A DNA stretch of 48,080 nucleotides from DUZB01 sp964407525. Lineage in GTDB: Bacteria; Desulfobacterota; DSM-4660; Desulfatiglandales; Desulfatiglandaceae. A program made the translations under genes and the position numbers. Below the pieces are notes generated by a model, which worked only from the letters and a program-made list of their open reading frames with translations, made no database searches and was not told where the DNA came from. Location of the stretch: NCBI GenBank assembly GCA_964407525.1, contig CAYOWC010000008.1, positions 1-48,080 of the forward strand. Direction: 5' to 3'. Positions 7,791 through 16,525 of this stretch are shown here, piece after piece; the stretch's first letter is position 1; the number at the start of each line of letters is the position of its first letter.

Positions 7791-9068
7791 ATGACACCGT
7801 TAAATGATAACCAAGAAAAAGATGAAAATGTGATCAAATGGAATGTTTCCGGTAAACCTGAGGTCCCCGATAATCCGATTATTCCCTATATTGAGGGGGA
7901 TGGAATCGGACCTGATATCTGGTTTGCAGCAAAGACGGTAATGGATGCTGCGGTTGAATCCGCCTACAAAGGGCGGAAAAAAATACTCTGGAAAGAGCTG
8001 CTAGCGGGAGAAAAAGCATCAAAATACCACAGCACCGGAAGTCACCTGCCGCAGGAAACCCTGGACGCTATCACCCGTTTTGGAGTCGCCATAAAAGGCC
8101 CATTGACAACTCCGGTCGGGGGCGGTTTTCGTTCCCTCAACGTGGCCCTTCGTCAGAAACTTGACCTGTACGCCTGCGTAAGACCTGTGCGCCATTTCCC
8201 CAGTGTTCCATCCCCCATGATCCATCCAGAGCAAGTAAATATCGTTATTTTCAGGGAGAACACGGAAGATGTCTACGCAGGGCTGGAATGGGAAGCGGAA
8301 TCTCCGGAGGCCGAGGAAATCATAGCCTGTCTCAATCCCATTGCTGAAAAATCGGGAAATGCCCCCATATCCCTAAAAAGTGCTATCGGCATAAAGCCCA
8401 TGAGCAAAAAGAATACGGCACGCCTTGTGCGCATGGCCATCCGCCATGCCATCGAGGAGGGTCTTCAGAGCGTAACCCTGGTACACAAGGGCAATATTAT
8501 GAAATTTACGGAAGGGGCGTTTCGAGACTGGGGATACCAGGTGGCGAAAGAAGAGTTTCCGGATGCAACCATTACCGAGCAGGAATTGTATGACCTGCAC
8601 CAGGGGAAAAGACCCGACAAACGGATCATCATCAAAGACCGGATTGCCGACGCCATGTTCCAGCAGCTTCTGCTTCGCCCGGAGGAATACGACGTAATCG
8701 CCACACCGAACCTGAATGGCGACTATTTGTCAGACGCGGCAGCAGCCCAGGTGGGGGGACTTGGTATAGCCCCGGGGGCAAATATAGGAGACCGCTGCGC
8801 CCTGTTCGAGGCAACACACGGCACGGCGCCAAAATATGCAGGCCTCGACAAAGTGAATCCCGGGTCTCTCATCCTTTCAGGAGTCATGATGCTGCAGTTC
8901 ATGGGATGGACCGAAGCAGCTGAACGCACCGTATCCGCCCTCACGGAGTGTATTGCCCAGGGAACCGTGACCTATGACCTGGCCCGACAGATGAAAGGCG
9001 CCGTGGAACTATCCTGCTCCCAATTCGGAGAAGCGATAGCTGAGCGGATACGAACCGATTCCAGATAA
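7791..9068 (+). CDS. icd: isocitrate dehydrogenase, NADP-type
   Basis: A homodimeric-type ICD of 425 residues closely resembling the E. coli enzyme. GGGFRSLNVALRQ contains the substrate-binding serine equivalent to Ser113. HGTAPKYAG supplies the Lys-Tyr pair and VTYDLAR the Tyr/Arg pair that in E. coli contact the 2'-phosphate, which predicts NADP specificity. It converts isocitrate to 2-oxoglutarate and CO2. A clear AAGGAG precedes the ATG. The gene is convergent with gltA and flanked by acn, so three consecutive TCA enzymes lie together although they are not one operon. Confidence 0.94.
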   Translation: MTPLNDNQEKDENVIKWNVSGKPEVPDNPIIPYIEGDGIGPDIWFAAKTVMDAAVESAYKGRKKILWKELLAGEKASKYHSTGSHLPQETLDAITRFGVAIKGPLTTPVGGGFRSLNVALRQKLDLYACVRPVRHFPSVPSPMIHPEQVNIVIFRENTEDVYAGLEWEAESPEAEEIIACLNPIAEKSGNAPISLKSAIGIKPMSKKNTARLVRMAIRHAIEEGLQSVTLVHKGNIMKFTEGAFRDWGYQVAKEEFPDATITEQELYDLHQGKRPDKRIIIKDRIADAMFQQLLLRPEEYDVIATPNLNGDYLSDAAAAQVGGLGIAPGANIGDRCALFEATHGTAPKYAGLDKVNPGSLILSGVMMLQFMGWTEAAERTVSALTECIAQGTVTYDLARQMKGAVELSCSQFGEAIAERIRTDSR

Positions 9069-9121
9069 CCAGTAACAAGCAACGAGCAACGAGCAACGAG
9101 CAACCAGCAACGAGTAACCAG
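9069..9121. repeat. short tandem word repeat (CAACGAG) between icd and gltA
   Basis: The 53-bp convergent gap consists almost entirely of variants of AGCAACGAGCAACGAG and AACCAGTAAC. A related string occurs in reverse orientation near 38228-38253. It could form a weak structure and serve as a bidirectional end, but no canonical terminator is visible. Confidence 0.6.
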
Positions 9122-10408
9122 TTACCTCTCTTCAATAGGAATATAATTTCTCTCCGTTGGTCCCGTATAAATCTGGCGCGGACGATTCACTCTCCATTTG
9201 GGATCATCCGCACCTTCCTGCCACTGACTGATCCAGCCGGGAAGGCGACCGATCGCAAACATGACCGTAAACATGTTCTGGGGGATACCGATAGCCCTCA
9301 AGAAAATACCGGTATAGAAATCCACATTTGGATAGAGATGATGATCGATGAAATAGGGATCTTTCAAAGCCACCTCTTCCAGTTTTTTGGCTATGGACAT
9401 GAGGGGATCATCCAGCTTGAGCTTCTTCAGGATATTATTGCAGGTCTTTTCCATGATCCGGGCCCGTGGATCGTAGGTCTTATAAACCCTGTGACCAAAA
9501 CCCATGAGGCGGAAAGGATCCTTCTTGTCTTTTGCCCGTGCAATGAATGGGGCAGGGTTGCCTCCGCTGTCATGAATCTCCTGAAGCATTTCCACAACCG
9601 CCTGATTGGCGCCGCCATGCAGAGGTCCCCAAAGGGCTGATATCCCGGCTGAAATGGATGCATAAAGATTCACCCTGGCACTTCCAACCAACCGAACCGC
9701 AGAGGTCGAACAGTTCTGTTCATGATCTGCATGGAGGATCCAGAAAACATTGACAGCCTTTACTATCTCCTCATCAATAGTATAGGGACGTACCGGCGAA
9801 TCAAACATCATATTGAGAAAATTGGCGCCGTACGACAGGTCATGCCGTGGATAAATCAACTTATGGCCCATGGAAATCCGGTAGGACATGGCGGCCAGAG
9901 TTCTCACCTTGGATAGTAGCCTTGTGACCGTTATGTTGATTTCCTCCTCATGACTCCGCTCGGGGATTGTCGGATAAAACGCCCTGAGCGCATTGATCAT
10001 GGACGACAGAATCCCCATGGGATGAGCGCCCCGCGGGTATTTCTCAAAAAACGCCCGCATATCTTCATGAACCATGGACTGGTCATTCAATAATGTGGAA
10101 AAACGGTTAAGTTCCCCTATGGAGGGCAGTTTGTCGTTAATCAACAGGTAGGCGGTCTCTCGAAAACTGGAGTGTTCCGCCAGTTGTTCCACGGGAATTC
10201 CTCTGTATCGAAGGATACCTTCCTCGCCATCCATGAAGGTAATACTACTCTCGCAACTACCGGTATTTGCATACCCTGAATCCAGGGTAATGAGTCCCGT
10301 ATCCCGGCGAAGCATGGTAATATCAATAGCTTTTTCGCCTTCAGATCCTACTACAATGGGCAATTCATAGGTTTTTCCATCTACAATCAGTTGTGCGGTC
10401 TGTTTCAT
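9122..10408 (-). CDS. gltA: citrate synthase, Si-type (GltA)
   Basis: A hexameric-type Si-citrate synthase of 428 residues. The conserved active-site segments are HADHEQNCSTSAVRLVGS, GPLHGGANQAV (catalytic His), GFGHRVYKTYDPRA and PNVDFYTG (catalytic Asp). It condenses acetyl-CoA and oxaloacetate. The N-terminal beta-rich region typical of Gram-negative GltA is present. Its presence matters because Syntrophus aciditrophicus is known for a Re-type enzyme, which is unrelated in sequence, so this organism has the conventional enzyme at least here. The upstream space is occupied by an inverted-repeat element. Confidence 0.95.
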   Translation of the reverse strand: MKQTAQLIVDGKTYELPIVVGSEGEKAIDITMLRRDTGLITLDSGYANTGSCESSITFMDGEEGILRYRGIPVEQLAEHSSFRETAYLLINDKLPSIGELNRFSTLLNDQSMVHEDMRAFFEKYPRGAHPMGILSSMINALRAFYPTIPERSHEEEINITVTRLLSKVRTLAAMSYRISMGHKLIYPRHDLSYGANFLNMMFDSPVRPYTIDEEIVKAVNVFWILHADHEQNCSTSAVRLVGSARVNLYASISAGISALWGPLHGGANQAVVEMLQEIHDSGGNPAPFIARAKDKKDPFRLMGFGHRVYKTYDPRARIMEKTCNNILKKLKLDDPLMSIAKKLEEVALKDPYFIDHHLYPNVDFYTGIFLRAIGIPQNMFTVMFAIGRLPGWISQWQEGADDPKWRVNRPRQIYTGPTERNYIPIEER

Positions 10409-10427
10409 AGGGCCCTCTTCATCACCA

Positions 10428-10589
10428 ACCTCGTTAAATAGTTAAGTGGTCAAATCGTTGAGTTGGAGAATTAACACGTGAAACCAACCGTTCCCATTCA
10501 ACTCCATTAGGTGTCCAATTTTGGGGTAAAAGGCGTAATTTCGAATAATAACTACTTAACCACTTCCCTACTCAACTACTTAACGAGGT
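10428..10589. repeat. intergenic element with terminal inverted repeats (ACCTCGTTAA type)
   Basis: The left end (10428-10448) and the complement of the right end (10569-10589) agree in about 18 of 21 positions: ACCTCGTTAA, then a TAGTT-AGT run. The words GTTAAGTGG and TACTTAACCACTT recur inside. It fills the gap between the start of gltA and the mutase small-subunit gene. Confidence 0.6.
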
Positions 10590-10602
10590 CTGTGTCTAAA
10601 AA

Positions 10603-10998
10603 TTACACGCGATTTTCTATATACTTAATGATCTCTCCCGTTGTGGTTCCGGGCCCAAAAATTTCGGCAATACCGGACTCTTTCAGGGCAGGAACATCCT
10701 CATCAGGGATAATGCCGCCACCGAGCACAAGCATATCCTCTACGCCCCTCTCCTTCAGAAGCTCCATCACCTTCGGGAAAAGATAGTCATGGGCGCCGGA
10801 CAGGATACTCATGGCAATAACATCCACGTCTTCCTGGATTGCAGCTTCCACAATCTGTATGGGTGTCTGCCTCAGACCGGTGTAAACCACTTCCATTCCC
10901 CCATTCATGAGGGCTAACGCCACCACCTTAATGCCCCTGTCGTGGCCGTCAAGCCCCGGTTTTGCAGCGAGAACTCTTATTTTCTTCTTTTTCTCCAT
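10603..10998 (-). CDS. methylmalonyl-CoA mutase, B12-binding small subunit
   Basis: A stand-alone cobalamin-binding domain of 131 residues. DGHDRG (residues 17-22) is the DxHxxG motif whose His-19 replaces the lower axial ligand of adenosylcobalamin. SILSGAHD and GGGIIPDED give the rest of the nucleotide-tail pocket. It pairs with the catalytic subunit encoded 47 bp upstream on the same strand, so the mutase is of the split heteromeric type seen in archaea and many anaerobes. The start is set at the ATG after GGCAAGGAGAT. An upstream in-frame ATG (11049) would overlap the neighbouring gene. Confidence 0.93.
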   Translation of the reverse strand: MEKKKKIRVLAAKPGLDGHDRGIKVVALALMNGGMEVVYTGLRQTPIQIVEAAIQEDVDVIAMSILSGAHDYLFPKVMELLKERGVEDMLVLGGGIIPDEDVPALKESGIAEIFGPGTTTGEIIKYIENRV

Positions 10999-11045
10999 AT
11001 CTCTATCTCCTTGCCCTGGTTTATTTGAATGGTCCACAATGCTCA

Positions 11046-12725
11046 TCAACTCAGCGTATTGATCTGCTGGTATTCTCCAAATACCTCCCTTAAGACATCG
11101 CAGATCTCTCCGAGGGTGGAATATTCCTTCACAGCTTCAAATACGAGGGGCATCAGATTATCTTTGCTTTCCGCACCATCTTTTAGTTTCGCCAGAGCTC
11201 GGTCTACTTTTTCATTATTTCTTTCCGATTTAAGACGATTCAGCGAGTCAATCTGTTCATCTCTTACAGACGGATCCACCCTCAAAAGATTGCTCGGCCT
11301 TTCCTCCTGCACCTGAAAGCGGTTCAAGCCGACTACAACCCGCTCGTCCTTCTCTATTTCCCGCTGGTATTGGTACGCACTGTCCTGAATTTCCCTCTGG
11401 ATAAAACCTTTCTCCACAGCCTCAACGGCGCCACCCATAGCATCGATTTTCTCTATATATTTCCACGCCCGGTCGTATATCTCTTTCGTGAGGGTTTCCA
11501 CATAATAGGAACCTGCCAGGGGATCAACCGTGTCAGTAACTCCGGTTTCATGGGCTATGACCTGCTGCGTCCTTAGCGCTGTCTCAACTGCCGCCTCAGA
11601 GGGAAGACAAAGGGCTTCGTCCATGGAATTGGTGTGGAGGGACTGTGTACCCCCTAAAACCGCTGAAAGCGCCTGAAATGCCACGCGCACAATATTGTTC
11701 TTGGGTTGCTGTGCGGTGAGAGTGCAACCTGCCGTCTGAGTATGAAAACGCATCATTAAGGATTTTGGATTTTTGGCCCCAAAGCGCTCCTTCATGATAG
11801 TTGCCCACAATTTTCGTGCAGCACGGTATTTGGAAATCTCTTCCAGAAAATCAAGATGTGCATTAAAGAAAAAGGAGAGCCTCGGACCAAAAGCATCCAC
11901 ATCAAGACCTGCGTCTAATGCGGCCTTCACGTACGCAATGCCGTTCGCCAGGGTAAAGGCTACCTCTTGAACCGCTGTAGAACCTGCTTCCCGAATATGG
12001 TATCCACTGATACTGATGGTATTCCAGAGAGGAACCTTTTCCGCGCAGAAAGAAAAGATGTCGGTAATGATTCTCATGGAAGGCTTCGGCGGAAAGATAT
12101 ACGTTCCTCTTGAAGAGTACTCTTTCAGGATATCATTTTGAATAGTACCTCGAAGCTTATCAACCGAAACCCCTTGTTTTTCAGCTACGGCCATATACAT
12201 GGCAAGCAATACCGCAGCAGGTGCATTGATGGTCATGGAGGTACTGACCTTGTCAAGGGGGATTTTATCAAAAAGGATTTCCATGTCCTTCAGGGAATCA
12301 ATGGCCACCCCCACCTTGCCCACTTCTCCGATGGCCATTTCGTTGTCGGAATCGTACCCGATCTGTGTAGGGAGATCAAAAGCGACGGACAATCCCGTCT
12401 GACCCTGATCCAGCAAAAACCTGTACCGACTGTTGGACTCCTTTGCAGTGGCAAAACCCGCATACATGCGCATAGTCCAGTAGCGGCCCCTGTACATGGT
12501 TGGCTGAACGCCTCTGGTATAGGGATATTCTCCTGGGAATCCAACCTCTTCCAGGTAATCAGTATCCTCCAGATTGAGGGGAGAATAGATGCGATTGACG
12601 GGGATACCTGAAGTGTTTACAAACTCAGGTTTCCTTTCGGGGCGTTTGGATACCATCTTTTCAACACTTTCCGACCACTTCTCAAAATCATTGGGCAAAT
12701 TATCGTGAACTTTCTTTTCAGACAT
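11046..12725 (-). CDS. methylmalonyl-CoA mutase, catalytic large subunit
   Basis: A TIM-barrel mutase subunit of 559 residues with no fused B12 domain. Tyr-88 (MRMYAGF), Arg-206 (SSRGTYIF) and His-243 (SGYH) occupy the positions of Tyr89, Arg207 and His244 of the Propionibacterium enzyme. Tyr and Arg at the first two sites distinguish methylmalonyl-CoA mutase from isobutyryl-CoA mutase, which has Phe and Gln. It interconverts (R)-methylmalonyl-CoA and succinyl-CoA. The start at 12725 follows CCAGGAGGATGTT. Epimerase and the MeaB chaperone are not in the window. The linked Na+-decarboxylase genes suggest a methylmalonyl-CoA/propionyl-CoA branch. Confidence 0.93.
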   Translation of the reverse strand: MSEKKVHDNLPNDFEKWSESVEKMVSKRPERKPEFVNTSGIPVNRIYSPLNLEDTDYLEEVGFPGEYPYTRGVQPTMYRGRYWTMRMYAGFATAKESNSRYRFLLDQGQTGLSVAFDLPTQIGYDSDNEMAIGEVGKVGVAIDSLKDMEILFDKIPLDKVSTSMTINAPAAVLLAMYMAVAEKQGVSVDKLRGTIQNDILKEYSSRGTYIFPPKPSMRIITDIFSFCAEKVPLWNTISISGYHIREAGSTAVQEVAFTLANGIAYVKAALDAGLDVDAFGPRLSFFFNAHLDFLEEISKYRAARKLWATIMKERFGAKNPKSLMMRFHTQTAGCTLTAQQPKNNIVRVAFQALSAVLGGTQSLHTNSMDEALCLPSEAAVETALRTQQVIAHETGVTDTVDPLAGSYYVETLTKEIYDRAWKYIEKIDAMGGAVEAVEKGFIQREIQDSAYQYQREIEKDERVVVGLNRFQVQEERPSNLLRVDPSVRDEQIDSLNRLKSERNNEKVDRALAKLKDGAESKDNLMPLVFEAVKEYSTLGEICDVLREVFGEYQQINTLS

Positions 12726-12907
12726 AACATCCTCCTGGCAGGATAGGTGATGGCTGTAAAAACCAGCCCGCTTTCCGCCAATGTTTCCGGTCAATTGCCA
12801 TGCAAACAAACTTCGTCTATTTTTGTAAAATTCCTCATTATGACCTTTGAAACTATTTCAATACCCCCAGGCATGTCAAACATTTTTTTATGCATTGGAT
12901 TTACACC

Positions 12908-12939
12908 TTGACAAAGCCACGTGGCTATATTATAGCTAC
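12908..12939 (+). promoter_or_regulatory. promoter with overlapping palindrome ahead of the decarboxylase beta gene
   Basis: TTGACA (12908-12913) and TATAGC (12931-12936) are separated by 17 bp. The palindrome GTGGCTATA-t-TATAGCTAC (12921-12939, 8 of 9 arm matches) overlaps the -10, so a repressor site is likely. The arrangement is the same as at the SDR promoter, although the palindrome sequence differs. Confidence 0.6.
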
Positions 12940-13031
12940 ACCCGCTTTTCGAATAGATAATAAGGAAGTTTATGTGCCGGCTGCCAGTTCGTAATCAAAC
13001 CTAATTAAACTTTTTCGGGGTTATTTTCATC

Positions 13032-14174
13032 ATGACATTCAACGAAATCATGGACCTGTTATACGGAACCCTGCACACAACCGGATTGCTCCATTTGCAG
13101 TGGAGCTTTATCATCATGTGGGGTATAGGCAGCCTGTTCATTTATTTAGCCATTGCAAAGAAATTTGAGCCGCTCCTTTTACTCCCCATCGGTTTTGGCA
13201 TTTTCATTGTCAACTTTCCACTCGTGCCCCTCATGGGTTATTCCCACGGCCACGCGCAACTGCTCATGGTATTTTATAAATATGGGCTGCAATGGGAAGT
13301 AATCCCCTGTATCATATTCCTGGGGTTGGGCGCCATGACCGATTTCGGACCGCTCATTGCCAATCCGAAGACATTGCTTATCGGCGCCGGCGCCCAGCTT
13401 GGCGTCTTTATCACTTTTACGGGCACTGTTCTGGTTGGATTTACATTGAAAGAGGCCGCATCCGTCAGCATCATTGGAGGCGCTGATGGTCCGACAACCA
13501 TATACCTCACACAGCATCTTGCGCCTCAATTATTAGGTCCGAATGCACTGGCCGCTTACTCCTACATGGCCATGGTCCCACTCATCCAGCCTCCCATTAT
13601 CCGTATGATGACAAACATGAAAGAGAGAAAAATTCGAATGCGCCAGCTTCGACCGGTTTCGCGACAGGAAAAAATTCTCTTCCCCATGGTGACCTCCGGC
13701 ATCATCGCGCTGCTCGTACCTTCCGTTATCCCTCTGATCGGTATGTTCATGTTGGGGAACCTTATGAAGGAAAGTGGCGTTGTCGGCAGGCTGACTGAGT
13801 CTGCGCAAGGCTCCCTCATGAACATTGTCACTATCTTTCTGGGAATATCAGTGGGCGCAACCATGCAGGCAGACAAATTCCTGAGCTGGAAACCACTTTT
13901 CATATTCAGTCTCGGACTCGTTGATTTTGCCGTATGTACCATTGGAGGTATCGCCATGGTTAAAATCATGAACATGTTTCTCAAAGAAAAAATCAATCCG
14001 ATTATCGGCGCAGCCGGGGTTTCCGCAGTCCCCATGGCTGCGAGGGTTTCTCAAGTGGAAGGCCTCAAATATGATCGAACAAACCACCTGCTCATGCATG
14101 CCGTAGGGCCAAACCTGGCCGGCGTTATCGGTTCCGCCGCTGCCGCCGGAATGTTCATTGCCATGTTTGATTAG
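13032..14174 (+). CDS. Na+-translocating decarboxylase, membrane beta subunit
   Basis: A polytopic membrane protein of 380 residues of the OadB/GcdB/MmdB family. IGGADGPTTIYL and the second repeat block IGAAGVSAVPMAARVSQ are hallmark half-repeats that line the sodium/carboxybiotin site. It decarboxylates carboxybiotin and exports Na+ across the inner membrane. The carboxyltransferase and biotin carrier are encoded convergently just downstream, and methylmalonyl-CoA mutase lies upstream. Methylmalonyl-CoA decarboxylase is therefore the favoured holoenzyme. Glutaconyl-CoA decarboxylase, which also operates in benzoate degradation, cannot be excluded for the beta subunit. The SD is weak (CGGGG). 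Confidence 0.9.
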   Translation: MTFNEIMDLLYGTLHTTGLLHLQWSFIIMWGIGSLFIYLAIAKKFEPLLLLPIGFGIFIVNFPLVPLMGYSHGHAQLLMVFYKYGLQWEVIPCIIFLGLGAMTDFGPLIANPKTLLIGAGAQLGVFITFTGTVLVGFTLKEAASVSIIGGADGPTTIYLTQHLAPQLLGPNALAAYSYMAMVPLIQPPIIRMMTNMKERKIRMRQLRPVSRQEKILFPMVTSGIIALLVPSVIPLIGMFMLGNLMKESGVVGRLTESAQGSLMNIVTIFLGISVGATMQADKFLSWKPLFIFSLGLVDFAVCTIGGIAMVKIMNMFLKEKINPIIGAAGVSAVPMAARVSQVEGLKYDRTNHLLMHAVGPNLAGVIGSAAAAGMFIAMFD

Positions 14175-14225
14175 AATCTGAAAAAGCAGGAAACCTCATC
14201 TCATCCATAGTGAAAAGGGTTCATC

Positions 14226-14693
14226 ATGAAAAAATTTACTTCTATATGTGTAGGCCTGATGCTGCTTTTTCCGGCATTCGTGAGCGCGGAAGATTTTCTC
14301 GGAGCGCCTATAATCCCTCAGGGAAAAGAACTCAACAAGACGGAAGCCAGGCTGGAATTAGTCATTCCCCTGTCCCACGAAGAGGTTGTTTCTTATTACA
14401 GGGAAGCATTAAAGGACTTTTCGGACATCAAGTTCAGAGACTGGTCCGATGCAACCTATATTGAGGACGACGGAAATATGAAGTGGCACTCCATCACGAT
14501 TTCCAAGGACGCAAAAGATGGGACCCACATCGCCATTGTAAAGGATAACTGGACATGGATTATAGGGACCTTGGTCCTTCGGTATATCGGCGTTTTTGTT
14601 GTCCTTATGGTTCTTTTTGTGGGGATGACCGTTTCCGGAAAGCTTATCTCAGGTTTCGTCAGAAGGGCTGAGTTGAAAAAAGCAGCCAGCTAG
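14226..14693 (+). CDS. gamma-subunit-like membrane protein with periplasmic domain
   Basis: A 155-residue protein: signal peptide (MKKFTSICVGLMLLFPAFVSA), about 85 residues of mixed periplasmic domain, then one transmembrane helix (about 118-142: LRYIGVFVVLMVLFVGMTV) and a short basic tail. The last 40 residues resemble the OadG/MmdD gamma subunit in layout, although in gamma subunits the helix is normally at the N-terminus. It starts 52 bp after the beta-subunit gene and ends at the shared terminator, so it is almost certainly co-transcribed. A structural role anchoring the decarboxylase complex is inferred from position. The periplasmic domain is unrecognised. Confidence 0.6.
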   Translation: MKKFTSICVGLMLLFPAFVSAEDFLGAPIIPQGKELNKTEARLELVIPLSHEEVVSYYREALKDFSDIKFRDWSDATYIEDDGNMKWHSITISKDAKDGTHIAIVKDNWTWIIGTLVLRYIGVFVVLMVLFVGMTVSGKLISGFVRRAELKKAAS

Positions 14694-14716
14694 GTAGACG
14701 TCTCAACTACAAAAGC

Positions 14717-14764
14717 AAAGAGCCTGTTCCAATGTCTTCGAGATGGAACAGGCTCTTTTTTTTC
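14717..14764. terminator. bidirectional Rho-independent terminator
   Basis: A 15-bp perfect stem AAAGAGCCTGTTCCA / TGGAACAGGCTCTTT encloses a 12-nt loop and is followed on + by a T-tract. The complementary A-run gives T residues on the minus strand. It terminates both the gamma-like gene (+) and the convergent carboxyltransferase gene (-). Confidence 0.92.
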
Positions 14765-14772
14765 GAGGGATA

Positions 14773-16323
14773 TCAGAGAGGGATATTCCCGTGCTTTCTT
14801 TCCGGTATGGAATCCCGTTTGTTCTTGAGCATCTTCAGGGCTTTGATCAACCGGGGCCTGGTATTTTCAGGAAAGATAATCTGGTCGATGTATCCTAACT
14901 CCGCCGCCTTAAACGGGCTGGCAAAATTATTCCGGTATTCTTCCACAAGCCTCTCTTTTGTTGCCTGCGGATCTTCCGCTTCCTGAATTTCTTTCCGGAA
15001 AATGATATTCACTGCCCCTTCAGGTCCCATGACAGCGATCTCAGCCGTGGGATAGGCGTAGTTGATATCACCACCATGATGCTTACTCGACATAACGTCG
15101 TAGGCGCCGCCATAGGCCTTACGCGTCACTACAGTCATCTTAGGAACGGTTGCTTCACAGTACGCATAGATGATTTTGGCCCCATGTTTGATAATACCGC
15201 CATACTCCTGGTTGACCCCGGGAAGGAACCCCGGAACATCCACAAAAGTCACGAGTGGAATGTTGAAGCAATCGCACGTGCGGACAAATCTGGAACATTT
15301 CATAGAAGCATTGATATCCAGACATCCGGCAAGAAACTTGGGTTGGTTCGCAACGATACCAACAGCCATACCGTCCAAACGTCCAAAACCGATAACCATA
15401 TTGGTTGCATAATGCTTCTGAATTTCCATGAACTGTTTATCGTCAAGAACAATCTGAATGATGTCCCGAATGTCATAAGGAATTCTGGGATTGGTAGGCA
15501 CAATTTCATTGAGGGACTTGTCCCTGCGATCAGGGTCGTCCGTACATGGTACAATAGGTGTTGTTTCCCTGAAATTCTGGGGAAGAAACTGGAGAATCTC
15601 CTTCACCCTGTCAAGAGCATCTTGATCGGTTTCTTCCGCAAAATGGGCAACCCCGCTTTTCGTATTGTGGGTAATTGCCCCCCCAAGCTCTTCGGCTGTC
15701 ACTTCCTCAGAAGTTACCGCTTTGATCACCTGGGGACCGGTAATAAACATATTGCTCGTCTTCTTCACCATAATGGTGAAATCCGTAATAGCAGGAGAAT
15801 AGACAGCCCCCCCTGCACAGGGTCCCATGATCACCGATATCTGAGGAACAACCCCGGAAGACCATACATTCCTCTTAAAAATCTCACCGTAACTTCCAAG
15901 GCTGACAACCCCCTCCTGTATCCTTGCGCCTCCTGAATCATTCAGTCCAATAACCGGTGCACCATTCTTTAAAGCAAGGTCCATGATTTTACAGACTTTC
16001 TCGCCGAACGGCCCGCTCAGAGAACCTCCAAATACGGTAAAATCCTGGGAGAAAATAAAGACCTGCCTCCCATTGACGGTTCCGTATCCAGTTACCACGC
16101 CATCTCCAGGAATCTTCTTTTTGCCCATCCCAAAGTCATTGCATCGGTGGACAACAAATTTATCCACTTCTTCAAAACTGCCATCATCGAGAAGATAATG
16201 AATTCTCTCTCTCGCAGTCATTTTTCCTTTGGCATGCTGCTGGTCGATTCTTTTCTGACCACCTCCCAGCTCTGCTTCGGCATTTCTACTTTCTAATTCC
16301 CTGATCTTTTCTTCAATATCCAT
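14773..16323 (-). CDS. mmdA: acyl-CoA carboxyltransferase, methylmalonyl-CoA decarboxylase alpha type
   Basis: A carboxyltransferase of 516 residues with two crotonase-like domains. It is collinear with MmdA and propionyl-CoA carboxylase beta: N-terminal ARERI..LLD, FSQDFTVFGGSLS, NDSGGARIQEGV, GPCAGGAVYSPA, and C-terminal FVDVPGFLPG, RKAYGGAYDVM and GPEGAVNIIF. It transfers CO2 between a CoA thioester and biotin. With the beta subunit and biotin carrier nearby, the likely activity is (S)-methylmalonyl-CoA decarboxylation coupled to Na+ export. Propionyl-CoA carboxylase is the alternative, but no biotin carboxylase is encoded here. The start follows GGAGGCCCTGT. An upstream in-frame ATG at 16362 is less well placed. 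Confidence 0.9.
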   Translation of the reverse strand: MDIEEKIRELESRNAEAELGGGQKRIDQQHAKGKMTARERIHYLLDDGSFEEVDKFVVHRCNDFGMGKKKIPGDGVVTGYGTVNGRQVFIFSQDFTVFGGSLSGPFGEKVCKIMDLALKNGAPVIGLNDSGGARIQEGVVSLGSYGEIFKRNVWSSGVVPQISVIMGPCAGGAVYSPAITDFTIMVKKTSNMFITGPQVIKAVTSEEVTAEELGGAITHNTKSGVAHFAEETDQDALDRVKEILQFLPQNFRETTPIVPCTDDPDRRDKSLNEIVPTNPRIPYDIRDIIQIVLDDKQFMEIQKHYATNMVIGFGRLDGMAVGIVANQPKFLAGCLDINASMKCSRFVRTCDCFNIPLVTFVDVPGFLPGVNQEYGGIIKHGAKIIYAYCEATVPKMTVVTRKAYGGAYDVMSSKHHGGDINYAYPTAEIAVMGPEGAVNIIFRKEIQEAEDPQATKERLVEEYRNNFASPFKAAELGYIDQIIFPENTRPRLIKALKMLKNKRDSIPERKHGNIPL

Positions 16324-16402
16324 ACAGGGCCTCCAAAAACTTACCTCCTGAGCGTAAAACATATCTCGTAAAATTGAGATAGGAAACAGACTGAATTACT
16401 TC

Positions 16403-16461
16403 AAAAAAAAGCTGAATGAGCCCGCCTTTTCTTCAATTCGGCAACAAAAGGCTCACCCAGC
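16403..16461 (-). terminator. Rho-independent terminator between biotin-carrier and mmdA genes
   Basis: Read on the minus strand, GCTGGGTGAGCCTTTT pairs imperfectly with AAAAGG..GGCTCA..CAGC and is followed by eight T residues. It lies downstream of the biotin carrier gene and upstream of mmdA, so the carrier should be transcribed in excess over the carboxyltransferase, or mmdA has its own promoter. Confidence 0.7.
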
Positions 16462-16525
16462 CGGAAAAACGTTAGCGGTCGTACCTTTTTTCACTGTCCA
16501 AAAAACAGCAAGCCCGCAATGGTCA

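Noticed and set aside
9069..9121. Possible CRISPR-like array (regular CAACGAG units)
   Set aside because: Units are 7-10 bp without spacers and no cas genes are present. It is a low-complexity word repeat.
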